Shown: positions 34,791 through 46,079 of the stretch, one piece after another
Layout of the letters: every line of letters starts with the position of its first letter
Position numbering within the stretch: the stretch's first letter is position 1
Assembly: GCF_024505145.1 (NCBI RefSeq)
Contig: NZ_JANIAA010000001.1
Coordinates: 62,001-126,000, forward strand
DNA length: 64,000 bases
Direction: 5' to 3'
From: Streptomyces rugosispiralis
GTDB taxonomy: Bacteria > Actinomycetota > Actinomycetes > Streptomycetales > Streptomycetaceae
Notes under the pieces: generated by a model
Database searches by the model: none
Told to the model about the DNA's origin: nothing
What the model saw: only the letters and a program-made list of their open reading frames with translations
Position numbers and translations under genes: made by a program

Positions 34791-34792
34791 CC

Positions 34793-35368
34793 ATGCATGC
34801 TGGGTTCCCTGACTTTCGCCTCGGTAAGGTGCTGGCGACCAGCTTCACCGGGACTCTGTCGGAGCGACGTGGCAACGCCGTGGAGCGCATTCCCACGCCG
34901 CACCGACTCGTCGACTGGCTGACAGTGAACGGCCTCGCCGTGGACTCCTGCACCACTGCCCAGCTCGACCTCGCTCGGGAACTGAGGGAGTCGATCCACG
35001 CCGCCGCGACAGCGGCCGCGGTCCAGGACGCTCTCCCCGCATCCGCTCTCCAAGTCATCAATGACCGCAGCGCTCAGGGTCGGGCCGCAGCGATCCTGAC
35101 GGCCGAGGGCAAGCGGCAATGGCGGCTCAGCTCGGCTTCCTGCGTGGAAGATGCCCTCGGTGTGATCGCCGCCGACGCGATCAGCATCATCGCAGGCGAA
35201 CGAGACGGAAAATTGGCCTTGTGCGCATCACCAACCTGCCAAGCCGCCTTCTTCGACACCAGCCAAAGTCGCACCCGCAAATGGTGTGAAATGAACACGT
35301 GCGGGAATCGCCAGAAGAAGGCGCGCTTCCATGCCAACCAGCGCAAAAACCCCAGATCAGCGGAGTGA
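34793..35368 (+). CDS. CGNR zinc-finger (ABATE domain) transcriptional regulator
   Basis: 191 residues. The N-terminal ABATE-like domain covers about 1-135; the C-terminal CGNR zinc finger has Cys144, Cys149, Cys165 and Cys170 followed by GNR. CGNR proteins are putative regulators, often divergent from the gene they control. Here the divergent gene is an epoxide hydrolase and the spacer contains two identical-core palindromes, so this protein probably binds GCTAAGG-centred sites. Confidence 0.88.
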   Translation: MHAGFPDFRLGKVLATSFTGTLSERRGNAVERIPTPHRLVDWLTVNGLAVDSCTTAQLDLARELRESIHAAATAAAVQDALPASALQVINDRSAQGRAAAILTAEGKRQWRLSSASCVEDALGVIAADAISIIAGERDGKLALCASPTCQAAFFDTSQSRTRKWCEMNTCGNRQKKARFHANQRKNPRSAE

Positions 35369-35890
35369 TCGTTACCCTCGGTACATCCAAGTGGGCCCCA
35401 TGCCTGCGATACATCTGTCGCGTTTGCCGAAAATGTGGGTCGGAGGGCGTGGTGCGGTACCCAGTCACGCGGCGACTGGCGCATGAGCCGTTCGGACACG
35501 CCACGACGCTGCTGGTACAGGTACGCCGCTATCGGTGCGACTTGTGCGAGAGGACGTGGCGGCAGGACACCTCGAAGGTGGCCGCGCCTCACCGTAAGTC
35601 GCGTCGCCGCGGGGCTGGGGGCCTGGTATACCGCGAACAGTGCGATCCTCGCCGAAGGCAAGCGACGTCTGATCGAGGCCCCTCACCGGTTCGACGGCGT
35701 CACCACGATCGGGGTGCACGAGCATGCTGGAGGCACACCAGGTTTGGCGACCCGGCGAGGCGGCTGGATCGAAGTGATCGCGAGGATGGGTTCACCGGGT
35801 TCCGGACGACCGCCGCCGCCGAAGAGCTCCAGGGAGTGTCTTCAAAGTCCCGTCTGCCCGGCGCTGTGTGGTGTGCACGCTCCCTAGGGC
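35369..35890 (+). mobile_element. ISL3-family transposase relic
   Basis: Frame 1 has CRKCGSEGVVRYPVTRRLAH and VRRYRCDLCERTWRQDTSK (the zinc-binding N-terminus). After a frameshift, VAAGLGAWYTANSAILAEGK, HRFDGVTTIGVHEHAGGTPG and RGGWIEVIA follow, matching the start of the DDE domain with its first aspartate segment altered (GVHEH for GVDEH). The remainder is missing. It ends at the methyltransferase stop codon. Confidence 0.7.
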
Positions 35891-36648
35891 ATTCCGGGAG
35901 GGACGGGCTCCTCGGTACCGCGCCGCGCCACGAACACGAACTCCCTGCCCGGACGGTCGGGTGCGTCGCGTACGTCCTCGACGACGAAGCCGTGCTCGTG
36001 CAAGTCCCGTTCGATCTCCGCACGTTCGCGGAAGCGAAGTGTCGATTCCGAGGTCAGTACCTCCCCGTCCGTAGCGAACACATGTGTACCCCGGAAGCTC
36101 ACCAGCGGCAGGCTGACGTCCGTCAGCTCGGCCCAGGTCTCGACGTGACCGACGCCCGGGATGTCCGTCATGCGGTACGTGGTCTCGCGCGTCCACTCCG
36201 CCCACTCCTCCCACACGCGCTGCGCCGGATCGCGCGTCTCGAAGACAAGCCGCCCGCCGGGCCGCAGCGCCTCGTACGCGCCGCGCAGCGTCGTACGCCA
36301 CGCCTGCGGATCGGCGATCGCCTGGGCGACGTTTGCGGTCATCGTCACCAGGTCGATCTGCATGGGCGGCAGGTCCCCCGCGTCGCCGTCGAGCCAGCGC
36401 ACCCGCTCCGCGCCCGGCTTGCCACGCGCGACATCGACGGACGCCCGCGCGGGATCGATCCCGGTGACCGTAGTCCCGCGGTCGGCGAGGAGCAGCGCGA
36501 ACACGCCCGTACCGCACCCGATGTCCAGCACGGACCGCGCGCCGAACTCCTCCACCATCGCGAGATACGCGTCGAGATCGCTGCGGTCCGGATCGAGTGG
36601 GTCGTAGATGGCGGCGAGGCGCGGATGCCCGAACATTGCGTCAACCAT
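35884..36648 (-). CDS. Class I SAM-dependent methyltransferase
   Basis: 254 residues. Motif I VLDIGCGTGVFALLLA (about 40-55), an acidic residue in TGIDPA and the motif-IV region DLVTMTANVAQ are clear. The C-terminal beta segment (TRETTYRMTDIPGVGHVETW) is typical of the methyltransferase-25 group with a small substrate pocket. Substrate unknown. It is flanked by relics of mobile elements on both sides, which suggests a horizontally acquired gene. Confidence 0.87.
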   Translation of the reverse strand: MVDAMFGHPRLAAIYDPLDPDRSDLDAYLAMVEEFGARSVLDIGCGTGVFALLLADRGTTVTGIDPARASVDVARGKPGAERVRWLDGDAGDLPPMQIDLVTMTANVAQAIADPQAWRTTLRGAYEALRPGGRLVFETRDPAQRVWEEWAEWTRETTYRMTDIPGVGHVETWAELTDVSLPLVSFRGTHVFATDGEVLTSESTLRFRERAEIERDLHEHGFVVEDVRDAPDRPGREFVFVARRGTEEPVPPGMP

Positions 36649-36838
36649 GGAGGCGACCGTATGTGGCCCGAGCCCGCACCGCCACTGCTTTGAGGGTTAC
36701 GGCGCCAAGCGGGCGCGGCGAAGTACACCGCTGATCCCGGCGCCCCCCTACCGGGTTCATTGCAGGCGATGTCCTTTTCACGCACCGGAGTTGGACCGGT
36801 CACGGCGTCTATGAGGTGTCCTTTGCCGTGTGACTGGA
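36649..36838 (-). other. Relic adjoining the truncated GH30 gene
   Basis: The minus strand reads RLAAAHGEILRLQRVIQSHG then TGPTPVREKDIACNEPGRG in a frame different from the GH30 gene. It looks like a coiled-coil C-terminus of some transposon accessory protein. This foreign sequence replaces the lost GH30 C-terminus. Confidence 0.35.
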
Positions 36839-37783
36839 TCACGCGTTGCAAGCGCAGGATCTCGCCGTGTGCGGCGGCCAGTCGCTGCCCGAGTTCCTGG
36901 ACGCGCTCGCGGTGTACGCCGAGACGTAGAGGTTCGACTGGGGGTTCGGGGTCACGTCGATCCGTACATATCCCGGGCGGACGAACCTCGAGAAGTGCGC
37001 GATGGCCGCGCCGCGCTTGCTGATTCGCCCGTCTTCCCTCATCGGGCCGTAGCTACGCCGGATGTACCACCACACATACGCCTGGAACTCGGCATCCACC
37101 AGGGCACGGTGAATGTGCTCCCCCACATCGAGCGCTTGGGGCCAGAGGTCCGCCGAATCGCTGCTGTTGGGGTAGTAGACCTCGGTCATCCAGAGTTCCT
37201 TTCCCCTGCCCTTTTCCTTGAAGAGGGGGTAGGGAAAGTTCTGGTATGGCGTGCCGTAGAGGTGAGCCCCGAGAATGTCCAGGTTGGCAAGGGCTCCCGA
37301 GTCGTTGAGAATCGGGTCCGAGAAGCCCTTCACATACTGGAAGGACTCCGGCGCGATGACCTTGGTGCCGATCGAACCGGCATTCTCCCGGAGGAACCGG
37401 ATCATCTCGCCCGGAGTCCACCACGTCCAGTCACGTGCGTAATCGGGCTCGTTCTGCACCGAGATCGCGTACAGGTTGACCCAGTGGACGGGGATTCTCA
37501 GCACGGTGAACCCGAGCTGCCCCTCGCCGTTGCCGAACGCCGTGTCCCTCTGGGCGGGTGTCAGGTCGTTGATCCAGAGCGTGTGGTTCATGCCACCGAA
37601 GCCACGGATGGTCTGCCGCCCCGCCGCCGGATCGACGATCACGTTGGCGGCCACCGCCGCGGATGCTCTCACCGCCGGGGTCGCGGACACGAGGACCGGT
37701 AGGGCACTCATCGTGGCCAGAACAGACCTCCGGCTCGGGAATTCGCGGTCCCGGCCCACGGATTCGCTCCGATGCGGCATCAT
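36839..37783 (-). pseudogene. GH30 glucuronoxylanase-like gene with internal deletion and lost C-terminus
   Basis: A Tat signal (SRRSVLATM) and a good ribosome site (GGAGGG) are present. The start GRQTIRGFGGMNHTLWINDL and later NEPDYARDWTWWTP (acid/base Glu112), LWMTEVYYPN (nucleophile Glu201) and VWWYIRRSYGPM are classic GH30 subfamily 8. Between RIPV (residue 99) and HWVNLYAISV about 55-60 residues of the (beta/alpha)8 barrel are missing in frame. After YVSAY (290) the beta-domain is replaced by unrelated residues. Both catalytic Glu remain but the barrel cannot fold normally. Confidence 0.8.
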
Positions 37784-37827
37784 GGATTTTCCCTCCTGAA
37801 TGGTGTTGATCCGTGCTGCGCCGCGAG

Positions 37828-39129
37828 TCATCCGGGTGTGAGAACGAGGTTGTAGGCACCCAGATAGTCCTCGTTGTCGATGGGGATGGTGACGGTCCCG
37901 TTGACGACGGGATGCGTACGGGAGAAGACGGTGGCCGGGGCGGGGACGTTGGTGGTGCGTCCCGTGCTCCCGACGTGCGTGAGAGTGGCGGTGACCGAGG
38001 AGCCGTACTGGCTCAGCCCGGTGATCCGAATGATGTTGTTGCCCGCCTCCCCGCCGAAAACCAGGTTCAGGACCCGTCGGGACGCGTCATAGGCGGCGAC
38101 ACCATCGTTGTAGGTGGTGGGGGTGACCTTGACGATATTGCCCGTCTGGTCGCCGTACCACTTGTACATCCAGTAGGACGCGGTCGGCTTGTTGTCGTGG
38201 AGCAGGCCGTTCAGCGTCCCGGACTCGTACCAGAACGCGCGCTCGGCATCGCGCACGCCTTCCCGCTCGAACTGGGCGATGTAGTGGTTGACACTGCTGG
38301 GCACGTCGATCTCGTCAGGGGTGGCGTACTCGTTGATCGAGATGGGCCGCGGCGTGATTCCCAGCTCCTTCTCCAGCGCCCGGTAGGCCCGGACGTCACC
38401 GGTCACCCTCTGATAGCCGGACAGCTCGTGCCAGCAGATGACGTCGGGCAGGGTGTTCGACGCCTTCGCCGCGGTGAGGAACGACCGCATCCAGCCGGCG
38501 TTCCATGAGGAGATGCTGGGACCGAGGATGGGCGTACTCGGGTCGCTTCCGCGGATCTGCCGGTAGGTGCGGGCCCAGCCGTCGTTGAAGGTTCCGGCGG
38601 AGCCGGGCCAGGTCCAGTCGGGTTCGTTCCAGGGCTCCCAGGCGTTGATGTTGGTGATGTCCGGCCGCGCCCTGACCGCGGCGATCATCTTGTCCACTCG
38701 GGAGAGCCAGTCCGGCCAGCCTCCCCAGCGGTAGGGGAAGCCGTCGTAGATGTCCGCCATGTCGATGGTCATCTTCGCCCCGGCGGCCATCGCCGTGGGC
38801 GCCACGACCAGCGCGTCGCCGACCGGGACGGGTGAGCCGTTCGGCCGGTGCTCGGTTCCGGGCGGGGGCTGCCGAAGCTGGTTGAGGCGCAGCGGCGTCA
38901 ATGCGGACGACGGCGGGTTGGCCGCGTCCTTGAGGCCGTAGAGGCTTCCGGACCCGACCCGGGTCACCGGGCGCACGACGGTGCCCGCGTCGACGGCAAG
39001 GGTGCTGCCGCGCGTGGTGGCCGAAACCGGCGTCACCGCCGGACCGGTCGCCGTGGCGAGAGTGGCTACGACAACGACCGCGAGCCATACGAGAGTTCGC
39101 GAGCGCACGGTGACAGGCGTGCTGGTCAT
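37828..39129 (-). CDS. Secreted clan GH-A glycoside hydrolase (GH39/GH5-like)
   Basis: 433 residues. An N-terminal hydrophobic signal (VWLAVVVVATLATATG) predicts export. The TIM-barrel core has WEPWNEP with the acid/base Glu169 and ISINEYATP with the nucleophile Glu267; the C-terminal 100 residues (about 330-433) form a beta-sandwich. The pattern fits clan A, closest to GH39-type xylosidases, but I cannot fix the family. It is directly upstream (45 bases) of the broken GH30 xylanase and next to a LacI regulator, so a xylan-related substrate is probable. Confidence 0.75.
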   Translation of the reverse strand: MTSTPVTVRSRTLVWLAVVVVATLATATGPAVTPVSATTRGSTLAVDAGTVVRPVTRVGSGSLYGLKDAANPPSSALTPLRLNQLRQPPPGTEHRPNGSPVPVGDALVVAPTAMAAGAKMTIDMADIYDGFPYRWGGWPDWLSRVDKMIAAVRARPDITNINAWEPWNEPDWTWPGSAGTFNDGWARTYRQIRGSDPSTPILGPSISSWNAGWMRSFLTAAKASNTLPDVICWHELSGYQRVTGDVRAYRALEKELGITPRPISINEYATPDEIDVPSSVNHYIAQFEREGVRDAERAFWYESGTLNGLLHDNKPTASYWMYKWYGDQTGNIVKVTPTTYNDGVAAYDASRRVLNLVFGGEAGNNIIRITGLSQYGSSVTATLTHVGSTGRTTNVPAPATVFSRTHPVVNGTVTIPIDNEDYLGAYNLVLTPG

Positions 39130-39712
39130 GGAGCCTCCTGGTCCGGGACGAACACGCGTCTGTCAGTCGGACGTGGCGCGAGGACGCCGGACAGCGGGGC
39201 GTTCCGGCGCGGACTCACATACGGCTCCGGGACTGGGCAGCCGCTGCCCCGGAAGCCACTGATGCGGTGCTCACGGCGCCGGCCCTGGCAACCGTGGAAC
39301 CGTCCGAGAGTGGGCGTCGGGGTGCGGCGGCCCCAGTCGCGTCAGGACTTGGTGTTCCGCCCCTCCTGGCCTCTTGTGTGAACGGTCACACCACCGCATG
39401 ATTGTGGTGACGGAATCCGAAGTGTCAATAGCCATCGCAGCCCGGATTTCTCCGGGCCCGTTACGCCCGGCCGGAGGCCCGGCGGCCACGCGGGGTGATC
39501 GCTGCCCATGCGTCCAGGAGCAGGTGAGTGACCGGTCACATGCGCTCCGCACCTTCGAGGAGCCGGCCATGCCGCGGGACGGCCGCCGCCTTCCCGGCGT
39601 CTCCCCCGTCACCGCCTGCCACGTCACATGGGGCCGGTGGCGCGTGGACGTCCGTTCGCGCGCGGGCCGTTGCTTCCCCTCGTGATCTCACGTCCGGGGC
39701 CGGCACGAGCTG
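39130..39712. other. Divergent control region between glycosidase and LacI gene
   Basis: About 580 bases with no credible gene. It includes GTCACACCAC (39385-39394) facing GTGGTGAC (39404-39411), an inverted repeat with one bulged base, and several short GC hairpins. It should carry the promoters of the minus-strand glycosidase pair and of lacI. Confidence 0.45.
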
Positions 39713-40759
39713 ATGCACACCACTCCTGACAGCGCAGGCGCCCCCACCGTGACCATCCGCGATGTCGCACGGGTGGCCGGGGTCTCGTACCAGACGGTCT
39801 CCCGTGTGATCAACGGGCATGCCTCCGTGGCCGATGCCACCCGTCGCCGGGTCGAGGACGCCATCGACTCGCTCGGCTTCCGGCCCAACCGCGCGGCCCG
39901 CGAACTCGCGGGCAAGGCCGCCCGCTCGCTGACCGTCCTCACCAGCGACACCAGCCTGTACGGGGCCGCCTCGACCCTGCGCGGCATCGAAGAAGCCGCC
40001 CGAACCGCCTGCTTCGCCGTCGCCGTGACCGTGCTGGACCGCCACGCCGTCCCGGACCGGGACGAGTTGCGCACCCGCCTGGCACGGCCCGGGGAACCCG
40101 TCGTGGTCATCGCTTTCGACGCTCCGGGGGTGCACGCCCTGCGGCTGCTGCCCGCGGACACTCCGGTGGTGGCCGCCATCGAGCGCCCCTCCGACGGCGA
40201 AGCGGTCTCCACCCGGTCGCAGGCCTGGCTGGACGACCGGATCGCCGCCGCTCGGGCCACCCGCCATCTGCTGGGCCTTGGCCACCGCACCGTGCACTAC
40301 CTGGCGCTGCCGTCCTCCACCGCTCAGGTGGCCCAGCGCACCCTGGGCTGGCTGGACGGGCTGCGCGCGGCCGGTGCCCCGGAGCCACCCGAGGTGGAGG
40401 GAGGCTGGACGCCGCGCACCGGCTACCTCGCCGCGCGGGAGCTGGTCGCGAACCCGTCGGTGACCGCCGTGCTGTGCGGCAACGACGACGTGGCCGCGGG
40501 GGTGATGCGAGCGGCCCGCGAAGCCGGCCGGCACATCCCCGGCGACCTGAGCGTGGCCGGTTTCGACGACGTGCCCCTCGCGGCCTTCCTCGCACCCGCG
40601 CTGACCACCGTCCGCCTCGACTTCGAGGGGCTCGGCCGCACCTGCTTCGGGCTGCTGCACCGGCTGCTGGATCCCTCGGCGCCCGCCCCCGACCCCTGCG
40701 ACGAGCCCGCCCTCGTCGTCCGCGAAAGCACCGGCCCGCGCCGCGGCACGAGCGGCTGA
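39713..40759 (+). CDS. LacI-family transcriptional regulator of the xylan locus
   Basis: 348 residues. The N-terminal HTH plus hinge is typical (VTIRDVARVAGVSYQTVSRV at 13-32, then INGHASV); the periplasmic-binding-like domain follows (about 70-340), with SVAGFDDVPLA near 280. It lies between the glycosidase pair and the GH43/GH10-GH62/esterase/GH54 genes, so it most likely represses them in the absence of xylo- or arabino-oligosaccharides. It is probably not CebR itself, as no cellobiose transporter is adjacent. Confidence 0.88.
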   Translation: MHTTPDSAGAPTVTIRDVARVAGVSYQTVSRVINGHASVADATRRRVEDAIDSLGFRPNRAARELAGKAARSLTVLTSDTSLYGAASTLRGIEEAARTACFAVAVTVLDRHAVPDRDELRTRLARPGEPVVVIAFDAPGVHALRLLPADTPVVAAIERPSDGEAVSTRSQAWLDDRIAAARATRHLLGLGHRTVHYLALPSSTAQVAQRTLGWLDGLRAAGAPEPPEVEGGWTPRTGYLAARELVANPSVTAVLCGNDDVAAGVMRAAREAGRHIPGDLSVAGFDDVPLAAFLAPALTTVRLDFEGLGRTCFGLLHRLLDPSAPAPDPCDEPALVVRESTGPRRGTSG

Positions 40760-41188
40760 ACGACAGGCGGAGAACCAGCCGCCGTCCGCACGCGCCGAGA
40801 GCCGGGTGCCGCATCGGCCGTTCCAGGCTTGGTTTCGGCCCTCGTCCGCCATTGTCGGTTCATTGGCGCGAGAGGTGTTGACGTCCCTCACCACCCGCCT
40901 ATCATCCATGCTTGTCCGAGTATCCGATTGCTGTTCGATATCTCGAATCGCAACCGGGTGGACCGGTTTGTGTCGGCCCCACAGACCAGCGCTCAAAGCC
41001 GTATCCGGTGCGATGTGCCCACCGCGCCACCGCGCCACAGTCCGAGGGGACGGGCGCCGCGGCAGCTGTGACCAGCCGATACAGGGAGTTGCCCATGCCC
41101 CCACAGCCAGCAGGACCGCCGCTCCCCAGGTGCTCCGCGTCATCGCTCCTGTGGCACTTCCGACCACCACAAAGGAGAACGATCCTCC
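40760..41188. other. Intergenic region upstream of GH43
   Basis: About 430 bases without a gene; contains the inverted repeat at 40934-40947 and an AAAGGAGAACG ribosome site before the GH43 start. Confidence 0.45.
40934..40947. promoter_or_regulatory. TTCGA-N4-TCGAA inverted repeat, candidate LacI-family operator
   Basis: Perfect 5-bp arms with spacer TATC in the lacI/GH43 intergenic region. Streptomyces xylan regulators of this family use CGAA/TTCG-type palindromes, so it is a plausible site for the neighbouring LacI protein. Confidence 0.45.
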
Positions 41189-42826
41189 ATGTCCTGGCTC
41201 CATCATGAGCACAGTCGCCGCAAGGCGCTGGCGACGGCCACCGGCCTGGTGGCGGGAGCCGCCCTGCCCGTCTCCGCCACCGCCTCGCCCCACGACCCCG
41301 CCGGGGCCACCCTCACAGCCGCCGCCCAGTTCACGAATCCGGTGATCTGGCAGGACTTCGCGGACATCGACATCATCCGCGTCGGTAACGCCTACTACTA
41401 CTCGGCCTCCACGATGCACTACTCACCGGGGGCGCCCATCCTCCGCTCGTACGACCTCGTGAACTGGGAGTTCGCCGGCCACTCGGTGCCGGTGCTGGAT
41501 TTCGGGCCCCAGTACGACCTCAACGGTTCCCGCGCGTACGTCAGGGGCATCTGGGCCTCGTCCCTGGCCTACCGTCCGAGTAACCGGACGTTCTACTGGC
41601 TCGGCCAAATCGACTTCGCCAAGACCTACATCTACACCGCCACCTCTGTGGAAGGGCCGTGGAGCAGGCTCACCACGATCAACAACGCCTATTACGACGC
41701 GGGTCTGCTCATCGACAGCGACGACACCATGTACGTGTCGTACGGGAACACCGCGATCAGCGTGGCCCAGCTCTCCGCCGACGGGCGTAACCAGGTCCGT
41801 GCGCAGCAGGTGTTCACCACGCCGTCGAGCGTGGGGACGCTGGAGGGTTCCCGCTTCTACAAGATCAATGGGAACTACTACATCTTCCTCACCCGTCCGG
41901 CGAACGGTCAGTACATCCTGAAGTCGACGAGCGGCCCGTTCGGGCCCTACACGATGCGGCAGGTCCTGCTCGACCTGCGCGGGCCGGTCTCCGGCGGCGG
42001 GGTGCCACACCAGGGCGGGCTCGTGCAAACCCCCAGCGGTGCCTGGTATTACCTGGCCTTCGTGGACGCCTACCCCGGCGGCCGGATCCCCGTGCTGGCC
42101 CCGGTCACCTGGACCTCCGACGGCTGGCCGGTGGTGCAGCTGGTGAACGGTGCCTGGGGCGCGTCGTATCCCGGCCCGGCCGCCGTCCCGGCCCCCTCCC
42201 TCCAGGCCGCCCCGCTGACCGGCGTCGACACCTTCGACGGTACGTCCCTGAAGTCGGCGTGGGAGTGGAACCACAACCCGGACAACACCAAGTGGTCGGT
42301 CAGCAATGGCCTGACCTTGCGCACCGCGACGGTCACGAACGACCTGTACTGGGCCCGCAATACCCTCACCCACCGCATCCAGGGGCCCACCTCCACCGCC
42401 ACCATCCAGCTCGACCACTCCGCGATGAGAGACGGCGACCGGGCCGGACTGGCGCTGCTGCGCGACTCGTCCGCGTGGATCGGGGTGAAACGGGACGGCG
42501 GCGCGTCCCGGGTGGTAATGGTGAGCGGGCTGACCATGGACGGCAATTGGAACACCACCGGCACCGGAACGGAACTCGCGAGCGCCGCCGCCCAGGGCGG
42601 CCGCATATGGCTGCGCGCCATCGCCGACATCCGCCCCGGCGCTGGACGACCGGGTACCTTCTCCTACAGCACCGACGGCACCAACTTCATCCGCCTCGGG
42701 CCCTCTTTCACCATGGGCAACGACTGGCGGTTCTTCATGGGCTACCGGTACGCCATCTTCAACTACGCCGCCCAAGCACTCGGCGGCTCGGTCAAAGTCA
42801 CCCGCTTCGAACTCGCCACGCCCTGA
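41189..42826 (+). CDS. Tat-exported GH43 beta-xylosidase/arabinofuranosidase
   Basis: 545 residues with a Tat signal (SRRKALATATGLVAGAA). The five-bladed GH43 propeller spans about 45-335: general base in DFADIDIIRVG (Asp59 or Asp61), pKa modulator Asp170 in YYDAGLLID and acid Glu219 in LEGSRFYKI. A C-terminal concanavalin-like domain (about 345-545) with MGYRYAIFNYA is as in family members that cleave xylo-oligosaccharides. Export places it outside the cell with the GH10-GH62 enzyme. Confidence 0.92.
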   Translation: MSWLHHEHSRRKALATATGLVAGAALPVSATASPHDPAGATLTAAAQFTNPVIWQDFADIDIIRVGNAYYYSASTMHYSPGAPILRSYDLVNWEFAGHSVPVLDFGPQYDLNGSRAYVRGIWASSLAYRPSNRTFYWLGQIDFAKTYIYTATSVEGPWSRLTTINNAYYDAGLLIDSDDTMYVSYGNTAISVAQLSADGRNQVRAQQVFTTPSSVGTLEGSRFYKINGNYYIFLTRPANGQYILKSTSGPFGPYTMRQVLLDLRGPVSGGGVPHQGGLVQTPSGAWYYLAFVDAYPGGRIPVLAPVTWTSDGWPVVQLVNGAWGASYPGPAAVPAPSLQAAPLTGVDTFDGTSLKSAWEWNHNPDNTKWSVSNGLTLRTATVTNDLYWARNTLTHRIQGPTSTATIQLDHSAMRDGDRAGLALLRDSSAWIGVKRDGGASRVVMVSGLTMDGNWNTTGTGTELASAAAQGGRIWLRAIADIRPGAGRPGTFSYSTDGTNFIRLGPSFTMGNDWRFFMGYRYAIFNYAAQALGGSVKVTRFELATP

Positions 42827-45001
<2,175 letters not shown>

Positions 45002-45058
45002 CACAGGGCCTGTGATCTGCGCGTACGACACCAACCGGACAACTGAAGGAGTGGTGTG

Positions 45059-45976
45059 ATGTCACTGCCCAAGTTATGGCCCGCCCTGGTCGCGGGGGGT
45101 CTCGCCCTGGCCATGGGCGGCACGGCGACGCAGGGCGGCTTCAGTGGGAGCACGTCCCGCACGGCGGGTGACGCCGCCGTGGCGACGGCCGGATGCGGCA
45201 AGGCCCCCACGCTGACCAGCGGCACACATACGATTCAGAGCAACGGAAAGAGCCGCGGCTACATCCTGAAGGTCCCGGACGACTACGACAAGAACCGCGC
45301 CTACCGGCTGGTCTTCGGACTCCACTGGGTAGGCGGCACCGCCACCGACGTCGCCACGGGACGAACGGTGGAAACGGGCACCTGGGCCTACTACGGACTC
45401 CAGCGGCTGGCGAACAACAGCACCATCTTCGTCGCGCCCCAGGGACTCAACAACGGGTGGGGCAATTCCGGCGGTGAAGACGTGACCTTCGTCGACAACA
45501 TGATCAGCCAGATCGAGGGAGCACTCTGCGTCGACACCTCACGGCGCTTCGCCCTGGGCTTCAGCTACGGCGGCGCCATGACCTACGCCCTCGCGTGTGC
45601 CCGGCCGACGGTCTTCCGCGCGGTCGCGGTCCAATCCGGCGGCCAGCTCAGCGGATGCGGCGGTGGCACTCAGCCCGTCGCGTACCTCGGAGTGCACGGC
45701 ATCAGGGACGGAGTGCTCGGCATCTCCGGCGGACGAGCCATGCGCGACAAGTTCGTCAGGAACAACGGCTGCGCCGGGCAGAACCCGCCCGAGCCGGCAC
45801 AGGGCAGCCGTACGCACAGAATCACCACCTACGCGGGGTGTTCGGCCGGGCATCCGGTCGTGTGGGCCGCGTTCGACGAAGGCCATATCGCCGCGCCCCA
45901 GGACGGGGCCGGGGGTGACAGCGGCTCCAAGACCTGGGTGCCCGGAGAGATCTGGAAGTTCTTCACCCAGTTCTAG
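45059..45976 (+). CDS. Secreted feruloyl-esterase-like (CE1/PHB-depolymerase-type) hydrolase
   Basis: 305 residues from an ATG after GAAGGA; the preceding GTG is less well placed. Signal region 1-25 ending before a Ser/Thr-rich stretch. Catalytic Ser169 in GFSYGG, Asp217 in GIRDG and a His in FDEGHIAAP. LVFGLHWVGGTA is the oxyanion strand typical of fungal and Streptomyces feruloyl esterases. It should free ferulate esterified to arabinose in xylan, complementing GH62 and GH54; it starts 58 bases after the GH10-GH62 stop. Confidence 0.87.
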   Translation: MSLPKLWPALVAGGLALAMGGTATQGGFSGSTSRTAGDAAVATAGCGKAPTLTSGTHTIQSNGKSRGYILKVPDDYDKNRAYRLVFGLHWVGGTATDVATGRTVETGTWAYYGLQRLANNSTIFVAPQGLNNGWGNSGGEDVTFVDNMISQIEGALCVDTSRRFALGFSYGGAMTYALACARPTVFRAVAVQSGGQLSGCGGGTQPVAYLGVHGIRDGVLGISGGRAMRDKFVRNNGCAGQNPPEPAQGSRTHRITTYAGCSAGHPVVWAAFDEGHIAAPQDGAGGDSGSKTWVPGEIWKFFTQF

Positions 45977-46079
45977 CCCAACACGGTTCCAGCCCCCCAC
46001 CACCCGGCGCCGGAGCCCCGGAGACTTCCCGGCCCCGCACGTCCCGTGTCATACCTCATCCCATGCAAGGAGCCCATCC

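Noticed and set aside
39440..39470. Short GC hairpins in the glycosidase/LacI spacer as an attenuator
   Set aside because: Stems of six or fewer pairs are expected by chance at this GC content.
39536..41419. 627-codon minus-strand ORF opposite the LacI gene
   Set aside because: Gly/Arg-rich shadow product; the plus strand carries clear LacI and GH43 motifs.
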